From positions 1 through 26,501 of the forward strand of contig JASHPC010000124.1 of the NCBI GenBank assembly GCA_030038335.1: a stretch of 26,501 bases of DNA. Reading direction: 5' to 3'. Under the pieces are notes generated by a model, which did not search any database, was not told where the DNA came from, and saw nothing but the letters and a program-made list of their open reading frames with translations. Shown in pieces: positions 1 through 7,631 of this stretch. The position numbers and the translations under genes are program-made. Position 1 is the first letter of the stretch, and each line of letters opens with the position of its first letter. The stretch comes from Vulcanimicrobiota bacterium. Lineage in GTDB: Bacteria; Vulcanimicrobiota; Vulcanimicrobiia; Vulcanimicrobiales; Vulcanimicrobiaceae.

Positions 1-1263
1 ATTCGCGACCGCAGCTCGCCGCTCGCGCGAAAGACCGAGCGCAACGTCGAGCCGGTACGCGTCCTCGACGCTGTTTGGCTCACGAGTCATTTCTTCTTGC
101 ACCGCGGCGTCGTTCATGAAAAGGCAGAGCACGAGGTGCTTGCGCGTGAGGACCGCGAGCTCGCCGAGCACGATGCTTTGCGAGATCGGGTCGACGACGT
201 CGGTGAGCAGAACGACGAGACTTCTCCTACGCAGGTTTCGGCCGGCAAATGCGAATGCTCGAGCGTAGTCCGCTTCCCGGAAGACGGGCTCGAGATCGTA
301 GATCGCGTCGGAAAGATCGTGCAGCGACGCAACCGTCGAGCGAGGCGCTCGCGCTGAGAGAATCTCGTCGGCAAACGCGACCGCGCCGATACGATCGCTT
401 GCGAGCGCGGCGATGGATGCGAGCGAAAGCGCCGCCGTCACGGCGTAGTCGATCTTTCTCTGCACGCCGATATAGGGCGTCATCAAGCGACCGCAATCGA
501 GCAGCAGCATGACGTTCTGACTTCGCTCGACCTCATGTTGAACGACCATGATGCGCCCACGGCGCGCGCTCGCCTTCCAATCGATCGACCGAAACGCGTC
601 TCCCGCCGCATACTCGCGCAGACTTTCGAACTCCGTCCCGGCGCCGAGCATGCGCATGCGGCGCAGACCGGCTTCGACGAAACGGTTGCGCGCGTCGAGA
701 CGTCCGTACCGCTCGACGGCCGAAAGGTCGGGATAGACGCGCATCTGTTGCAACTGCGGCACGCGCGCGCGCCGGCGTAGCAGCCCGAGTGAGTTCTCGT
801 ACCAGACGTAGAGCGCAGGAAGCTCGTCGCGCCCGCGCGCGACAGGCGCCACTCGGCGAGAAAGCGTCGCGCGGGAACGTGGCGGCACGATGCCTTCGAC
901 TTCGTCTTGCTCGTAGAAAAGCGTTCGCGCCGGTGACTCGACGATGCCAACGCGCACGGGCGTTGCGGACGCATTGACGACGTCGTAACGCAGCGTCGTT
1001 CCCACGCGCATCGCAAAATGATCGGGAAGGTGGCGGGCGAACGAGAGATCGCGCGCCCGCGGCCCGCGCGCAGCATCAACGACGGTTGCACCGGCAAGCG
1101 CGGCGGCAACGATTGCCGCGGACACGCCCAAACCGTAGTAACCGGGAGCGCATGCGAGCAGAATCGCGACGACCCCCAGAACGAGCAGAAAGCGCCGCGT
1201 GCACCAGAGCCGAAGCGTCGCGCTACTCCCTCGGAACCGGCACCGACGCGAGAATCTCCGCAA
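1..1263 (-). CDS. DUF58 / vWA-like protein, 3'-truncated by window edge
   Basis: The frame is open from a TTG at 1263 to the left edge, giving 421 residues with no stop, so only the last few residues are missing (the family is about 430 aa). Two N-terminal hydrophobic segments (about residues 24-38 and 44-57) are followed by a beta-rich part and the DUF58 signature at about residues 208-235: FESLREYAAGDAFRSIDW, then KASAR. The vWA-like region follows, with VMLLLDCGRLM in place of a full DxSxS MIDAS. No ATG or GTG lies before the first membrane segment. The TTG sits 4 nt after AAAGAG and overlaps the end of the MoxR gene by 41 bp, so I chose it, but the start is uncertain. DUF58 proteins accompany MoxR ATPases and are thought to act in maturation of membrane or metal-dependent proteins; the exact substrate is unknown. 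It is the last visible gene of the operon. Confidence 0.85.
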   Translation of the reverse strand, partial: MRRFSRRCRFRGSSATLRLWCTRRFLLVLGVVAILLACAPGYYGLGVSAAIVAAALAGATVVDAARGPRARDLSFARHLPDHFAMRVGTTLRYDVVNASATPVRVGIVESPARTLFYEQDEVEGIVPPRSRATLSRRVAPVARGRDELPALYVWYENSLGLLRRRARVPQLQQMRVYPDLSAVERYGRLDARNRFVEAGLRRMRMLGAGTEFESLREYAAGDAFRSIDWKASARRGRIMVVQHEVERSQNVMLLLDCGRLMTPYIGVQRKIDYAVTAALSLASIAALASDRIGAVAFADEILSARAPRSTVASLHDLSDAIYDLEPVFREADYARAFAFAGRNLRRRSLVVLLTDVVDPISQSIVLGELAVLTRKHLVLCLFMNDAAVQEEMTREPNSVEDAYRLDVALGLSRERRAAVAN

Positions 1264-2164
1264 CGATCTCTTTCGCGCGTGCGCCTTCGATCTCGGCTTC
1301 CGGGCGCACGATGAGACGATGTGCCAGGACGAACGGCGCGACGTCCTTCACGTCGTCAGGCGTCGTGAAGTCGCGACCATCGATCGTGGAAGCCGCTTGT
1401 GCGGCGAGAACGACACTGACGCCCGCGCGCGGTGACGCGCCGAGCGAGAGGCGCGCATTCGTCCTCGTCGCCTCGACGATGCGATACACGTACGTGCGCA
1501 CTTCGGGAGAGACGGTAACGCGACGCACGGCCGCGCGCGCGGCGAGAAGCTCCGCGGGAGTCGTTACCGGCGAGATCCCCGACAACTCGAGGTGGCGCGC
1601 GTCGAACCCCGCCGCGACGCGCTCGAGCAGACGCAGCTCTTCGCTCTCGTCAGGATATCCGGTCTCGATCTTCACGAGAAACCGGTCGAGCTGCGCCTCC
1701 GGAAGCGGATACGTTCCTTCGTACTCGACCGGATTTTGCGTCGCACAGACGATGAACGGTTGCGGAAGCGCAAGCGGCGTGCCGTCGATCGTCACCTGCG
1801 ACTCCTCCATTGCTTCGAGGAGCGCCGCTTGCGTCTTCGGAGGCGTTCGGTTGATCTCGTCGGCAAGGACGACGTTCGCGACAATCGGTCCAGGCCGCAG
1901 CGTGAACTCGCTGCTCTTCGGGTTGAAGACGGTCGTGCCGGTGACGTCAGACGGCATGAGGTCGGGCGTGAACTGAATGCGCCGGAACTCGAGGCCAAGC
2001 GCCAGCGCGAAAACGCGTGCGGCGAGCGTCTTTCCCGTACCCGGCACACCTTCGATGAGTGCGTGACCGCCCGCGAGCAACGCGACGAGCAGTCCGTACG
2101 AGATGCGATCGCCGCCCGCAATCGTCGTCTCGAGCGTCTCGCGTATTCGCGCTACGAGATTCAT
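1223..2164 (-). CDS. MoxR-family AAA+ ATPase
   Basis: A 313-aa cytoplasmic ATPase. Walker A is GVPGTGKT (about residues 39-46), Walker B is VVLADEINR, sensor 1 is CATQNP, and the arginine-finger and lid region contains LPEAQLDRF. The C-terminal lid carries SLGASPRAGV, typical of the MoxR/RavA branch. Length matches the family (about 310-330 aa). The ATG at 2164 overlaps the stop of the DUF4350 gene as ATGA and is preceded by GGAG 5 nt upstream, so translation is probably coupled; the open frame further upstream is only a shadow within that gene. MoxR ATPases act as chaperones that insert cofactors or assemble complexes together with vWA proteins. Here the partner is the adjacent DUF58 protein. 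The substrate cannot be deduced. Confidence 0.95.
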   Translation of the reverse strand: MNLVARIRETLETTIAGGDRISYGLLVALLAGGHALIEGVPGTGKTLAARVFALALGLEFRRIQFTPDLMPSDVTGTTVFNPKSSEFTLRPGPIVANVVLADEINRTPPKTQAALLEAMEESQVTIDGTPLALPQPFIVCATQNPVEYEGTYPLPEAQLDRFLVKIETGYPDESEELRLLERVAAGFDARHLELSGISPVTTPAELLAARAAVRRVTVSPEVRTYVYRIVEATRTNARLSLGASPRAGVSVVLAAQAASTIDGRDFTTPDDVKDVAPFVLAHRLIVRPEAEIEGARAKEIVAEILASVPVPRE

Positions 2165-3240
2165 GCCAACTCCTTTCGAACGTACGCGTCTGCGCGTGCC
2201 GCCACGAGCAACGCAGAGTCGTCGGGATGCGTGGATGCGCGCAACGTCTCCAGAAGCGCGAGCTGTGCGACAATGTCGGGGCGTTTTCCGCCGCCTGGGC
2301 GATTGCGTGCGAGCCGCGCCGCATCTTCGGCAAAGCGTTCGATGGCCGCCGCACCCGCGTGCGCGCGACGAAGAAGCGCTGCCATCGACGCTACGTATGC
2401 CGAGGAATCGCGAAGTCTCGGCGGCGCAAGCGCAATTGGCGGTGCCGAGCGAAAGAGAGAGCCGATGATCGCGAGCGCGAGCATGGCAACGGCGAGCCAC
2501 ACCGCGCCACGTACGCTCTGCGGAAGCACGTCCCACATCGAGGCGCCGACTGCGTACCCGTGAACGCGTTCGTCGAAGAGTAGTGCGCCGTTGGAAGAGA
2601 GCACGTCGTATGCAAAGCGTGCGTTTTGATCGCGCGCAAGGACCGCGTTGCTGAAGATTCCGGGAGCGGTGATGGCCACGATGCTGCCTTTGCCCAAAGA
2701 AAGCGCAACGGCGACGGACTTGCCTCCGGCCGCGAGCAGCGTTCGTATGCGCGGCTCCTTCCTCAGGCTGAAAGCACTGGTCATCGTTGCCGTTACTTCG
2801 GTGACGCCGTCGGTATCCGAATCGCGGGCAACGCGAGTGGCAACCATCGTTTGCGCGATTGTCACAGCACCCGGAACGTGAAGCGTCTGCGCGCCGCTCG
2901 CATCGACGACGTTACCGAGCACGACTAGGCGTGCGCCGGCGCGCACGAGAGCCGCTAAGCGCTGAACGTCCACTGAGCCGAGCGCATCGAGGAACGTGCC
3001 CTGCGAAACGACCAGCGTGCCGTGGAACTCGCGCAACGTTCCGAGTTCGCGCTCCAAGCGGCTCGTCGGAACTCCTTCCTTGCGCATGACCTCATAGAGC
3101 GCGCGATAGCCGTTAGGCCCGGTGTCGTAGGATGAATACGTGGACGGCGTCGCGCGCTCTTCCGGCCGCGCAAGCGTGAGGGCGACGACAACCACGATCG
3201 CAACCGCGAGCCAGAGGGCCTCCGAAGCGCGGACGTTCAT
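2161..3240 (-). CDS. DUF4350-type membrane protein
   Basis: A 359-aa protein. It has an N-terminal TM segment (residues about 8-24, LWLAVAIVVVVALTLA), a long extracytoplasmic region with the DUF4350-like motif SYDTGPNGYRALYEVMRKEG, and a second TM at about 244-261 (AVWLAVAMLALAIIGSLF), then a cytoplasmic alanine/arginine-rich tail. This layout (TM, periplasmic GATase/ITGAM-like domain, TM, tail) is usual for DUF4350 proteins encoded beside MoxR and DUF58. The ATG at 3240 overlaps the preceding gene as ATGA and has GGAG 7 nt upstream; a further 17 in-frame codons upstream lie inside the DUF4129 gene and are unlikely to be used. The role is unknown. By context it is a membrane component of the MoxR/DUF58 system. 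Confidence 0.85.
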   Translation of the reverse strand: MNVRASEALWLAVAIVVVVALTLARPEERATPSTYSSYDTGPNGYRALYEVMRKEGVPTSRLERELGTLREFHGTLVVSQGTFLDALGSVDVQRLAALVRAGARLVVLGNVVDASGAQTLHVPGAVTIAQTMVATRVARDSDTDGVTEVTATMTSAFSLRKEPRIRTLLAAGGKSVAVALSLGKGSIVAITAPGIFSNAVLARDQNARFAYDVLSSNGALLFDERVHGYAVGASMWDVLPQSVRGAVWLAVAMLALAIIGSLFRSAPPIALAPPRLRDSSAYVASMAALLRRAHAGAAAIERFAEDAARLARNRPGGGKRPDIVAQLALLETLRASTHPDDSALLVAARADAYVRKELA

Positions 3241-3854
3241 CCGGCTGCTCCGGCGCGAAGCCTTTCGTACGCGAGCGCAGCGCGCGACCACGCATCGCTC
3301 TCGATCGGGCGCTGAGCGTAGACGCCGGTTACGTATGCCGACGCGATCGCGTCAAACGGCGCGGCTGCCGAGGCGCCCTTTGCCCGCACTTCACGTCGCA
3401 AGTCGCCGATCGTAGCGCCCGCGTCATCGTCAAGCGCGCCGCGTACGTCGAGAAGCGCGATGGCTGCTCGGAGCAGCAATCGTGCAGCGGCGATCGTGTC
3501 ACCACGTTCTGACGCGGCGAACGCCGCTCGAGCGAGCGCGTCGTCATCTTCGCGTTCGGCGAATACTTCGATATCGGCGCTGCCGGCGTGGACGAGACGC
3601 ACGCGAGAGACCGCGCGCAGCGTGAGCACGGCGACGAGTGCGAAGAAGACGACGAGAACCACCCATCCGATCGTAAGTTCTGCCGAATGCCCGACGTGCA
3701 TACGCGCGAAGATCCCGTTCAGGAACTGTCGTATCGCGTCCCATGTCCGCTGCAGCCACGATTCTCGTGGCGCCGGCAGCGGCGCGAGGTGATAACGAAA
3801 GGGAGTTGCGAGCTCGATCCGCGCGGCCGTTGCCGGGTCGATCGGCGGCTTCAC
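3237..3854 (-). CDS. DUF4129 domain membrane protein
   Basis: A 205-aa protein with a short N-terminal extracytoplasmic part, one TM segment (about residues 62-84, LTIGWVVLVVFFALVAVLTL) and a cytoplasmic C-terminal DUF4129 domain: helices with AARLLLRAAIALLDVRG, a TIGDLRREV segment and the terminal FDAIASAYVTGVYAQRP. DUF4129 often lies at the end of transglutaminase-like proteins or alone beside MoxR/DUF58/DUF4350. The start is GTG at 3854, which overlaps the previous stop as GTGA. The longer open frame upstream runs antisense-like through the neighbouring gene and was rejected. Function is not established; a structural role next to the MoxR ATPase is inferred. Confidence 0.85.
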   Translation of the reverse strand: MKPPIDPATAARIELATPFRYHLAPLPAPRESWLQRTWDAIRQFLNGIFARMHVGHSAELTIGWVVLVVFFALVAVLTLRAVSRVRLVHAGSADIEVFAEREDDDALARAAFAASERGDTIAAARLLLRAAIALLDVRGALDDDAGATIGDLRREVRAKGASAAAPFDAIASAYVTGVYAQRPIESDAWSRAALAYERLRAGAAG

Positions 3855-4822
3855 GGCGCCGGCGATGCGAGGCGCGCGAGCGCAGCCTCGAGATCGTATC
3901 CTTCGCGGCGAATGCGGACGTCGTAGTAGTAGACGGCGTAAAAGACGGTCTGCACGACGCCAGAGACGATTCCCAGGCACGTCACCCAAATCGCACCGGC
4001 GGCTTGCAGCCCCGGTGCGAGAAACGTAAGCATGTATCCCAGACCCGAGAACATCGAAATGCCCAGCGCAATGAGTGCGGCAACGATGACGATGAGAAGC
4101 GCCTTGCCCCACTCTCTCCCATTGAAGATGCGCTCGAATCCGGACGCAAGCGCCTGCATGACGCCCCGATTTTCGATGACGATGGCGTATCCGGCGAAGG
4201 TCAACGCGAGGGCCAGTAGGCAGGCGAGACCAATGATCGCGAGCACGATACATGCGCCGATGATGATGATGATCACGGCGAACCACGGCGATGACCCGCT
4301 CGAAAGAACCATAGCCCTGATTCCAAAGACGCCGAGGATTCCCAACACCACCAAAAGTGCATAAGCACCGATTGCGATCAACAATCCCCAGAGAATCAGC
4401 TGGATCAAGCCGCCGGCATGGCGGAATGCGGCACCGAGACTGCCACCGACGCTCGGACGCCGCCCGGTGTATATTGCCGCAATGTTCACCGCCACGGCAT
4501 TATTCGCGAAGATGCCAAGCACGAACGCGATGAAAAGCATCACGTACCCGAGGAAGAGCTCGGGATACGATATGGCCGAGGTAATTCCGGTCAATGACTG
4601 ACTGGTCGCGCTGCCTGGATGCAGCCAGATAGACTCCATCGCTCGCCACTCGCCCGACTGCGCATCGGCAAGAAAGTATTCGCCTATGGCAAGCGGTACG
4701 AAAAGGACGACGAGCATGGTCGCAGTCAACGGCACGAAGTTTCGAACGTACAGCGTCAGAGCGCGGTCGATAACCTCGCCCACACCGAGGGGACGTAGCG
4801 TAGCCGGAGCCGGCGCAGCCAT
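3851..4822 (-). CDS. Six-TM integral membrane protein of the MoxR cluster
   Basis: A 323-aa, very hydrophobic protein with about six TM segments (roughly residues 26-48, 90-118, 138-163, 174-208, 240-268 and 278-305). The N-terminus, MAAPAPATLRPLGVGEVID, with a preceding amphipathic helix, resembles the membrane-domain proteins annotated as 'glycerophosphoryl diester phosphodiesterase membrane domain' or DUF975-like; no catalytic residues are visible. The ATG at 4822 fits the family N-terminus; upstream in-frame codons are on the opposite side of the divergent MOSC gene. It is the promoter-proximal gene of the operon. A short isoleucine run (about residues 177-181) is encoded by a GAT/ATC repeat. 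Function unknown. Confidence 0.8.
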   Translation of the reverse strand: MAAPAPATLRPLGVGEVIDRALTLYVRNFVPLTATMLVVLFVPLAIGEYFLADAQSGEWRAMESIWLHPGSATSQSLTGITSAISYPELFLGYVMLFIAFVLGIFANNAVAVNIAAIYTGRRPSVGGSLGAAFRHAGGLIQLILWGLLIAIGAYALLVVLGILGVFGIRAMVLSSGSSPWFAVIIIIIGACIVLAIIGLACLLALALTFAGYAIVIENRGVMQALASGFERIFNGREWGKALLIVIVAALIALGISMFSGLGYMLTFLAPGLQAAGAIWVTCLGIVSGVVQTVFYAVYYYDVRIRREGYDLEAALARLASPAP

Positions 4823-4874
4823 CTCGTCGCAGGTTCTGGAGAGTTGCGAGCGCTCCCTCGCGAAAACCCAAGGC

Positions 4875-5507
4875 GTGGTCGCGGGAGCGCTCGCGTGGAT
4901 CCGTCGATATCCGGTCAAGAGCTTGCGCGGCGAGTACCTCGCGACTGCCGAGATCGCGGTAGAGGGTATCCCCGGCGATCGCCAAAGCCGGCTCGTCGTC
5001 CAAAGCGGACACGTTCGCGCCGGACGCGCGTATCGAGGCAAAGAGGACGAACGGCTTCATTTGCTCGACGACCCCGTGACAGCGCAGGAGGCGGCAGCAG
5101 AACGCGGCGTTGGTCTTTCCGTCGAGCGTAATGGCCATTTCTTCGACGATGCGCCGCTTTCACTCGTCTTCGATCGCTGGTTGGACGAGCTCTCGGCTCG
5201 CGTCGGTTATGCGCTCGAAGCAGAGCGCTTTCGGCCGAATCTGTTCGTGCGCGCGTCGAGCGAGTTTTCCAAATCCGAGTTAGAGATTGTCGACGACATC
5301 GTCGAGATAGGGAGCGTCACGTTGCGCATAGTGCGAACGATCTCGCGCTGCGTCGTGATTACGTACGATCTTGCCGGTGCGCCGTCGGATCCAGCGGTCT
5401 TACGGGAAGTCGCTCAGCGTCCCGGCGCAATCTTCGGCGTTTATTGCGACGTGCTGCGCACGGGCACGGTACGCAACGGTGACTCCGTGCGCTTGGTCGA
5501 GCGCTGA
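4875..5507 (+). CDS. MOSC domain protein
   Basis: About 210 aa. The N-terminal MOSC_N-like barrel begins with ALAWIRRYPVKSLRGEYL and contains GIPGDRQSRLV; the MOSC core follows with RPNLFV, DIVEIGSVTLRIVRTISRC and the conserved cysteine in ISRCVVITYDL, the residue that in MOSC/MARC relatives contacts the molybdenum cofactor or a sulfur carrier. Such proteins are involved in Moco sulfuration or Moco-dependent reduction, but no molybdoenzyme gene is nearby. I chose GTG at 4875 because homology begins just after it; an ATG at 4686 would lie inside the divergent membrane-protein gene. Its 3' end overlaps the convergent regulator gene by 67 bp. Confidence 0.85.
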   Translation: MVAGALAWIRRYPVKSLRGEYLATAEIAVEGIPGDRQSRLVVQSGHVRAGRAYRGKEDERLHLLDDPVTAQEAAAERGVGLSVERNGHFFDDAPLSLVFDRWLDELSARVGYALEAERFRPNLFVRASSEFSKSELEIVDDIVEIGSVTLRIVRTISRCVVITYDLAGAPSDPAVLREVAQRPGAIFGVYCDVLRTGTVRNGDSVRLVER

Positions 5508-5797
5508 ACGTCACGCACGATCTCTTCGAGCGCGTCGATGTACTCGAGGAACCGCCTTCTGCCGGCATCGGTAATACGCAAAATCGTCTGCGGACGGCCT
5601 TCGCCGGTACGCCGCTCCGTCACGACGATGCCTTCTTCCATGAGCGCGTGCAGATGACGGTTCAGATTCCCGTCGGTGAGGTCGCAAGCACTTTGCAAGC
5701 GTGTAAACGAGATGCCTTCGGCGCGCGCGACGAGCGTCGAGCAGATGGCGAGCCGGCCGCGTTCGTGGAAGACGCGATCGAGTTTTGCCGCGCTCAC
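5441..5797 (-). CDS. Winged-helix transcriptional regulator (HTH_34 type)
   Basis: A 118-aa DNA-binding protein of the MarR/ArsR-like winged-helix group called HTH_34. It shows the family pattern HERGRLAICSTLVA, ISFTRLQSACDLTDGNLNRH (recognition helix), then ALMEEGIVV and GRPQTILRITDAGRRRF (wing and dimer helix). No ligand-binding domain is present. The GTG at 5797 overlaps the stop of the upstream membrane-protein gene as GTGA, so the two are one operon. By analogy with such pairs, the protein probably represses its own operon by binding the inverted repeat at 6403-6425; this is inference. The last 67 bp overlap the end of the MOSC gene on the other strand. Confidence 0.85.
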   Translation of the reverse strand: MSAAKLDRVFHERGRLAICSTLVARAEGISFTRLQSACDLTDGNLNRHLHALMEEGIVVTERRTGEGRPQTILRITDAGRRRFLEYIDALEEIVRDVQRSTKRTESPLRTVPVRSTSQ

Positions 5798-6399
5798 GAT
5801 TTCGCCACCGAGTCGCGGCGGATGAAGACGCCGATAACGCACTGTCCTATGCCGAATCCGAGAGGAAGCATCCACCACGCAAGCGCATACGACGCCGGCG
5901 TGAAGAGCAGCACGACGCCTGCAGCAAGGAACGCGGCGGCGATCGGAAGCACGCCGCGCGGCAGCATCGTGCGCGACGCAAAGAGGCCGACGCCGTAGCA
6001 CCCGTACCACATTCCCGGAAGCAGCGCGATCTCACCGCGCGCGAGGAGACCGAAAGATAGGCCCGCTCCGAGGAGCAGCGCGGGAAGGATCGCAAGTCCG
6101 ACGGTGCGCGTCTGCCAGCGATCGCGAGAACTCGCGTCGCTCCAAAACCAGTTGAGAATCGCGCCATAGTTCACGACGGCGGCAATCGCCGCGCAGAGAA
6201 ACCATACTGCGAAGTAGACGTGCTCTTCGTGGACGCTCGACGGCACGGGTACGATCGCGCGCTGCGCGATGCCGGCCCCAACGGCGAGTGCACCGGAGAT
6301 CATTGCGGCAACGCCCGAGTAGCCCTTGAACCGCTGCGCCATTGCAAGGCGTTCGCGTACCTCGGCGATGTCGGAAATCGCGCGTTCCAGCTCCGTCAT
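5794..6399 (-). CDS. Six-TM membrane protein paired with HTH_34 regulator
   Basis: A 201-aa protein. The cytoplasmic N-terminus, MTELERAISDIAEVRERLA, is probably helical or coiled and is followed by AQRFKGYSG and about six TM segments (residues near 27-47, 60-80, 96-116, 122-142, 147-166, 171-191). From memory, this N-terminal pattern plus a downstream HTH_34 regulator is a recurrent two-gene unit in several phyla; its function is not known to me. The ATG at 6399 lies only 3 bp from the palindrome at 6403-6425, so its ribosome-binding AGG would be inside the palindrome's arm. It overlaps the regulator gene as GTGA. An in-frame extension upstream to 6813 is antisense to the acetyltransferase gene and was rejected. 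Confidence 0.8.
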   Translation of the reverse strand: MTELERAISDIAEVRERLAMAQRFKGYSGVAAMISGALAVGAGIAQRAIVPVPSSVHEEHVYFAVWFLCAAIAAVVNYGAILNWFWSDASSRDRWQTRTVGLAILPALLLGAGLSFGLLARGEIALLPGMWYGCYGVGLFASRTMLPRGVLPIAAAFLAAGVVLLFTPASYALAWWMLPLGFGIGQCVIGVFIRRDSVAKS

Positions 6400-6402
6400 C
6401 TG

Positions 6403-6425
6403 CCTACTTTGTACCACAAAGTAGG
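6403..6425. promoter_or_regulatory. Perfect 9-bp inverted repeat, probable operator
   Basis: The arms CCTACTTTG and CAAAGTAGG are exact reverse complements separated by TACCA. The repeat sits in the 58-bp divergent intergenic region between the membrane-protein/regulator operon (ATG at 6399) and the acetyltransferase (ATG at 6458). A symmetric site at the start of an operon encoding a small winged-helix protein is best explained as that regulator's binding site, and it could also control the divergent gene. Binding is inferred, not shown. Confidence 0.65.
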
Positions 6426-6457
6426 ACCGCGTTCCAAGAGGGGCGCACCTCGAGGCC

Positions 6458-6916
6458 ATGGCTAATGCTCGCGGCACGCCGCTCATCCGCGTGGCTCGCG
6501 AGGACGATGCTCCGGCGCTCGTCGCCCTTCTCGAACAACTTGGATACGCCGTTTCGGAGGCGCACGTTACCGGCGTGCTTGCGGCGCGCAGCGTGGATCT
6601 CGAGGTTCTCGTGGCGGCAGTCGCCGAGCGAGTGGCCGGTGCGATCGAGGTTCGGCTCACGGCCCCCGCACTCGCCGTGTCCCAAGAAGCGGAAATTACA
6701 GCGCTCGTCGTCGACGAACGCGAGCGCGGCAGCGGCGTCGGCGCGGCACTCTTGCGTCGCGCCGAGACGTGGGCTCGCGAGCGCGGACTCGCTACGATCG
6801 CCGTCCGCAGCAACGTGATTCGCGAGCGCGCGCATGCATTCTACGCACGCGAAGGGTACGCGCGCGTCAAAGCGCAGGCGCTTTTGAGAAAAGAGCTGTC
6901 TCTTTTTCGCGCGTGA
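6458..6916 (+). CDS. GNAT family N-acetyltransferase
   Basis: A 152-aa single-domain GNAT protein, normal length. Motif A is ITALVVDERERGSGVGAALL (the acetyl-CoA pyrophosphate-binding R-x-x-G-x-G/A loop), followed by RRAETWARERGLATIAVRSN and motif B with ERAHAFYAREGYARVK. The substrate cannot be read from sequence. The ATG at 6458 has GAGG just upstream. It is divergent from, and may be co-regulated with, the HTH_34 operon through the intervening palindrome. A prepilin-like gene follows 18 bp downstream. Confidence 0.9.
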   Translation: MANARGTPLIRVAREDDAPALVALLEQLGYAVSEAHVTGVLAARSVDLEVLVAAVAERVAGAIEVRLTAPALAVSQEAEITALVVDERERGSGVGAALLRRAETWARERGLATIAVRSNVIRERAHAFYAREGYARVKAQALLRKELSLFRA

Positions 6917-6934
6917 CTGGGCACTTTCACGAGC

Positions 6935-7594
6935 GTGGGAGGCCAAGGAGCCGGGCGGCTCCGTCAGCGCGGCGCGGCACTGCTCGACCTCGTCGTCGGT
7001 GCCGCCGTCGCGCTGATCGTATTCAGCAGTCTCGTCACGGCGTTGCACTTTATCGTCGACACCGCGCGCTCTCGGCATGCCGCTATGGTCGCGCGAACGG
7101 AGTCAGATCAGATGTTCGAGCGCATGGACTCGGAGGCCGCGAGCGCGTGGAGCATATTCGTTCCGTCGCAGGACTTGGACGGCGCGAGCAACGCCGACGG
7201 GCATGAAGTCGACTTTACGACGGAAGACGCGGCACGCCACCTCTTCCATTGGGCGTACCGTTACGACGCGCACGCGATGACTGTGACTCGCTACACGCTT
7301 GCAACCGGATCGGCTCCGCAAGCGACGTCAACGGCGACGGAAATCACCGCGTTTGGAGCACGCGCGTTCGCCGCAAGCGCGATTACCGATCCAGCGAGTC
7401 CCATATACGATCCGCTCTTCGCCGGTGTGACCGTTCCTTCGATTGCGTATACGCTTTCAGACGGCACTCTCTCGGGAAACGGCTTCGTGCAAGTTTCAAT
7501 TGCCGGTGCCGGCACGTCGCGCAGCGAGCTGCTCGCGACGACCGTCTCGCCGACTCAGTTCACGGTCGTCGTCAAATACACGCCGGCGCCCTAA
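6935..7594 (+). CDS. Type IV prepilin-like secreted protein
   Basis: A 219-aa protein. The basic leader GRLRQRG is followed by AALLDLVVGAAVALIVFSSLV, the layout of a type IV prepilin: cleavage after the Gly, then a hydrophobic alpha-1 helix. The residue five after the predicted cleavage site is Asp instead of the usual Glu. The rest (about 185 aa) is Thr/Ala/Ser-rich with predicted beta structure, resembling minor pseudopilins (PilW/GspJ-like), but no family can be named. The start is GTG at 6935; there is no other start before the leader peptide. No pilus assembly genes are in the window. It follows the acetyltransferase gene with an 18-bp gap and is at the edge of the accessory island. Confidence 0.65.
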   Translation: MGGQGAGRLRQRGAALLDLVVGAAVALIVFSSLVTALHFIVDTARSRHAAMVARTESDQMFERMDSEAASAWSIFVPSQDLDGASNADGHEVDFTTEDAARHLFHWAYRYDAHAMTVTRYTLATGSAPQATSTATEITAFGARAFAASAITDPASPIYDPLFAGVTVPSIAYTLSDGTLSGNGFVQVSIAGAGTSRSELLATTVSPTQFTVVVKYTPAP

Positions 7595-7631
7595 GCGGCA
7601 AGTCAGGAGCTAAAGGGCTTCAAGGATGCAA

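Noticed and set aside
483..1109. Minus-strand frame of 208 aa in the DUF58 region
   Set aside because: Ser/Arg/Cys-rich shadow; a different minus frame gives the DUF58 signature across the whole stretch.
1086..2563. Long plus-strand open frames opposite DUF58 and MoxR
   Set aside because: Arg/Ala-rich translations with no domain; the minus strand encodes complete conserved proteins.
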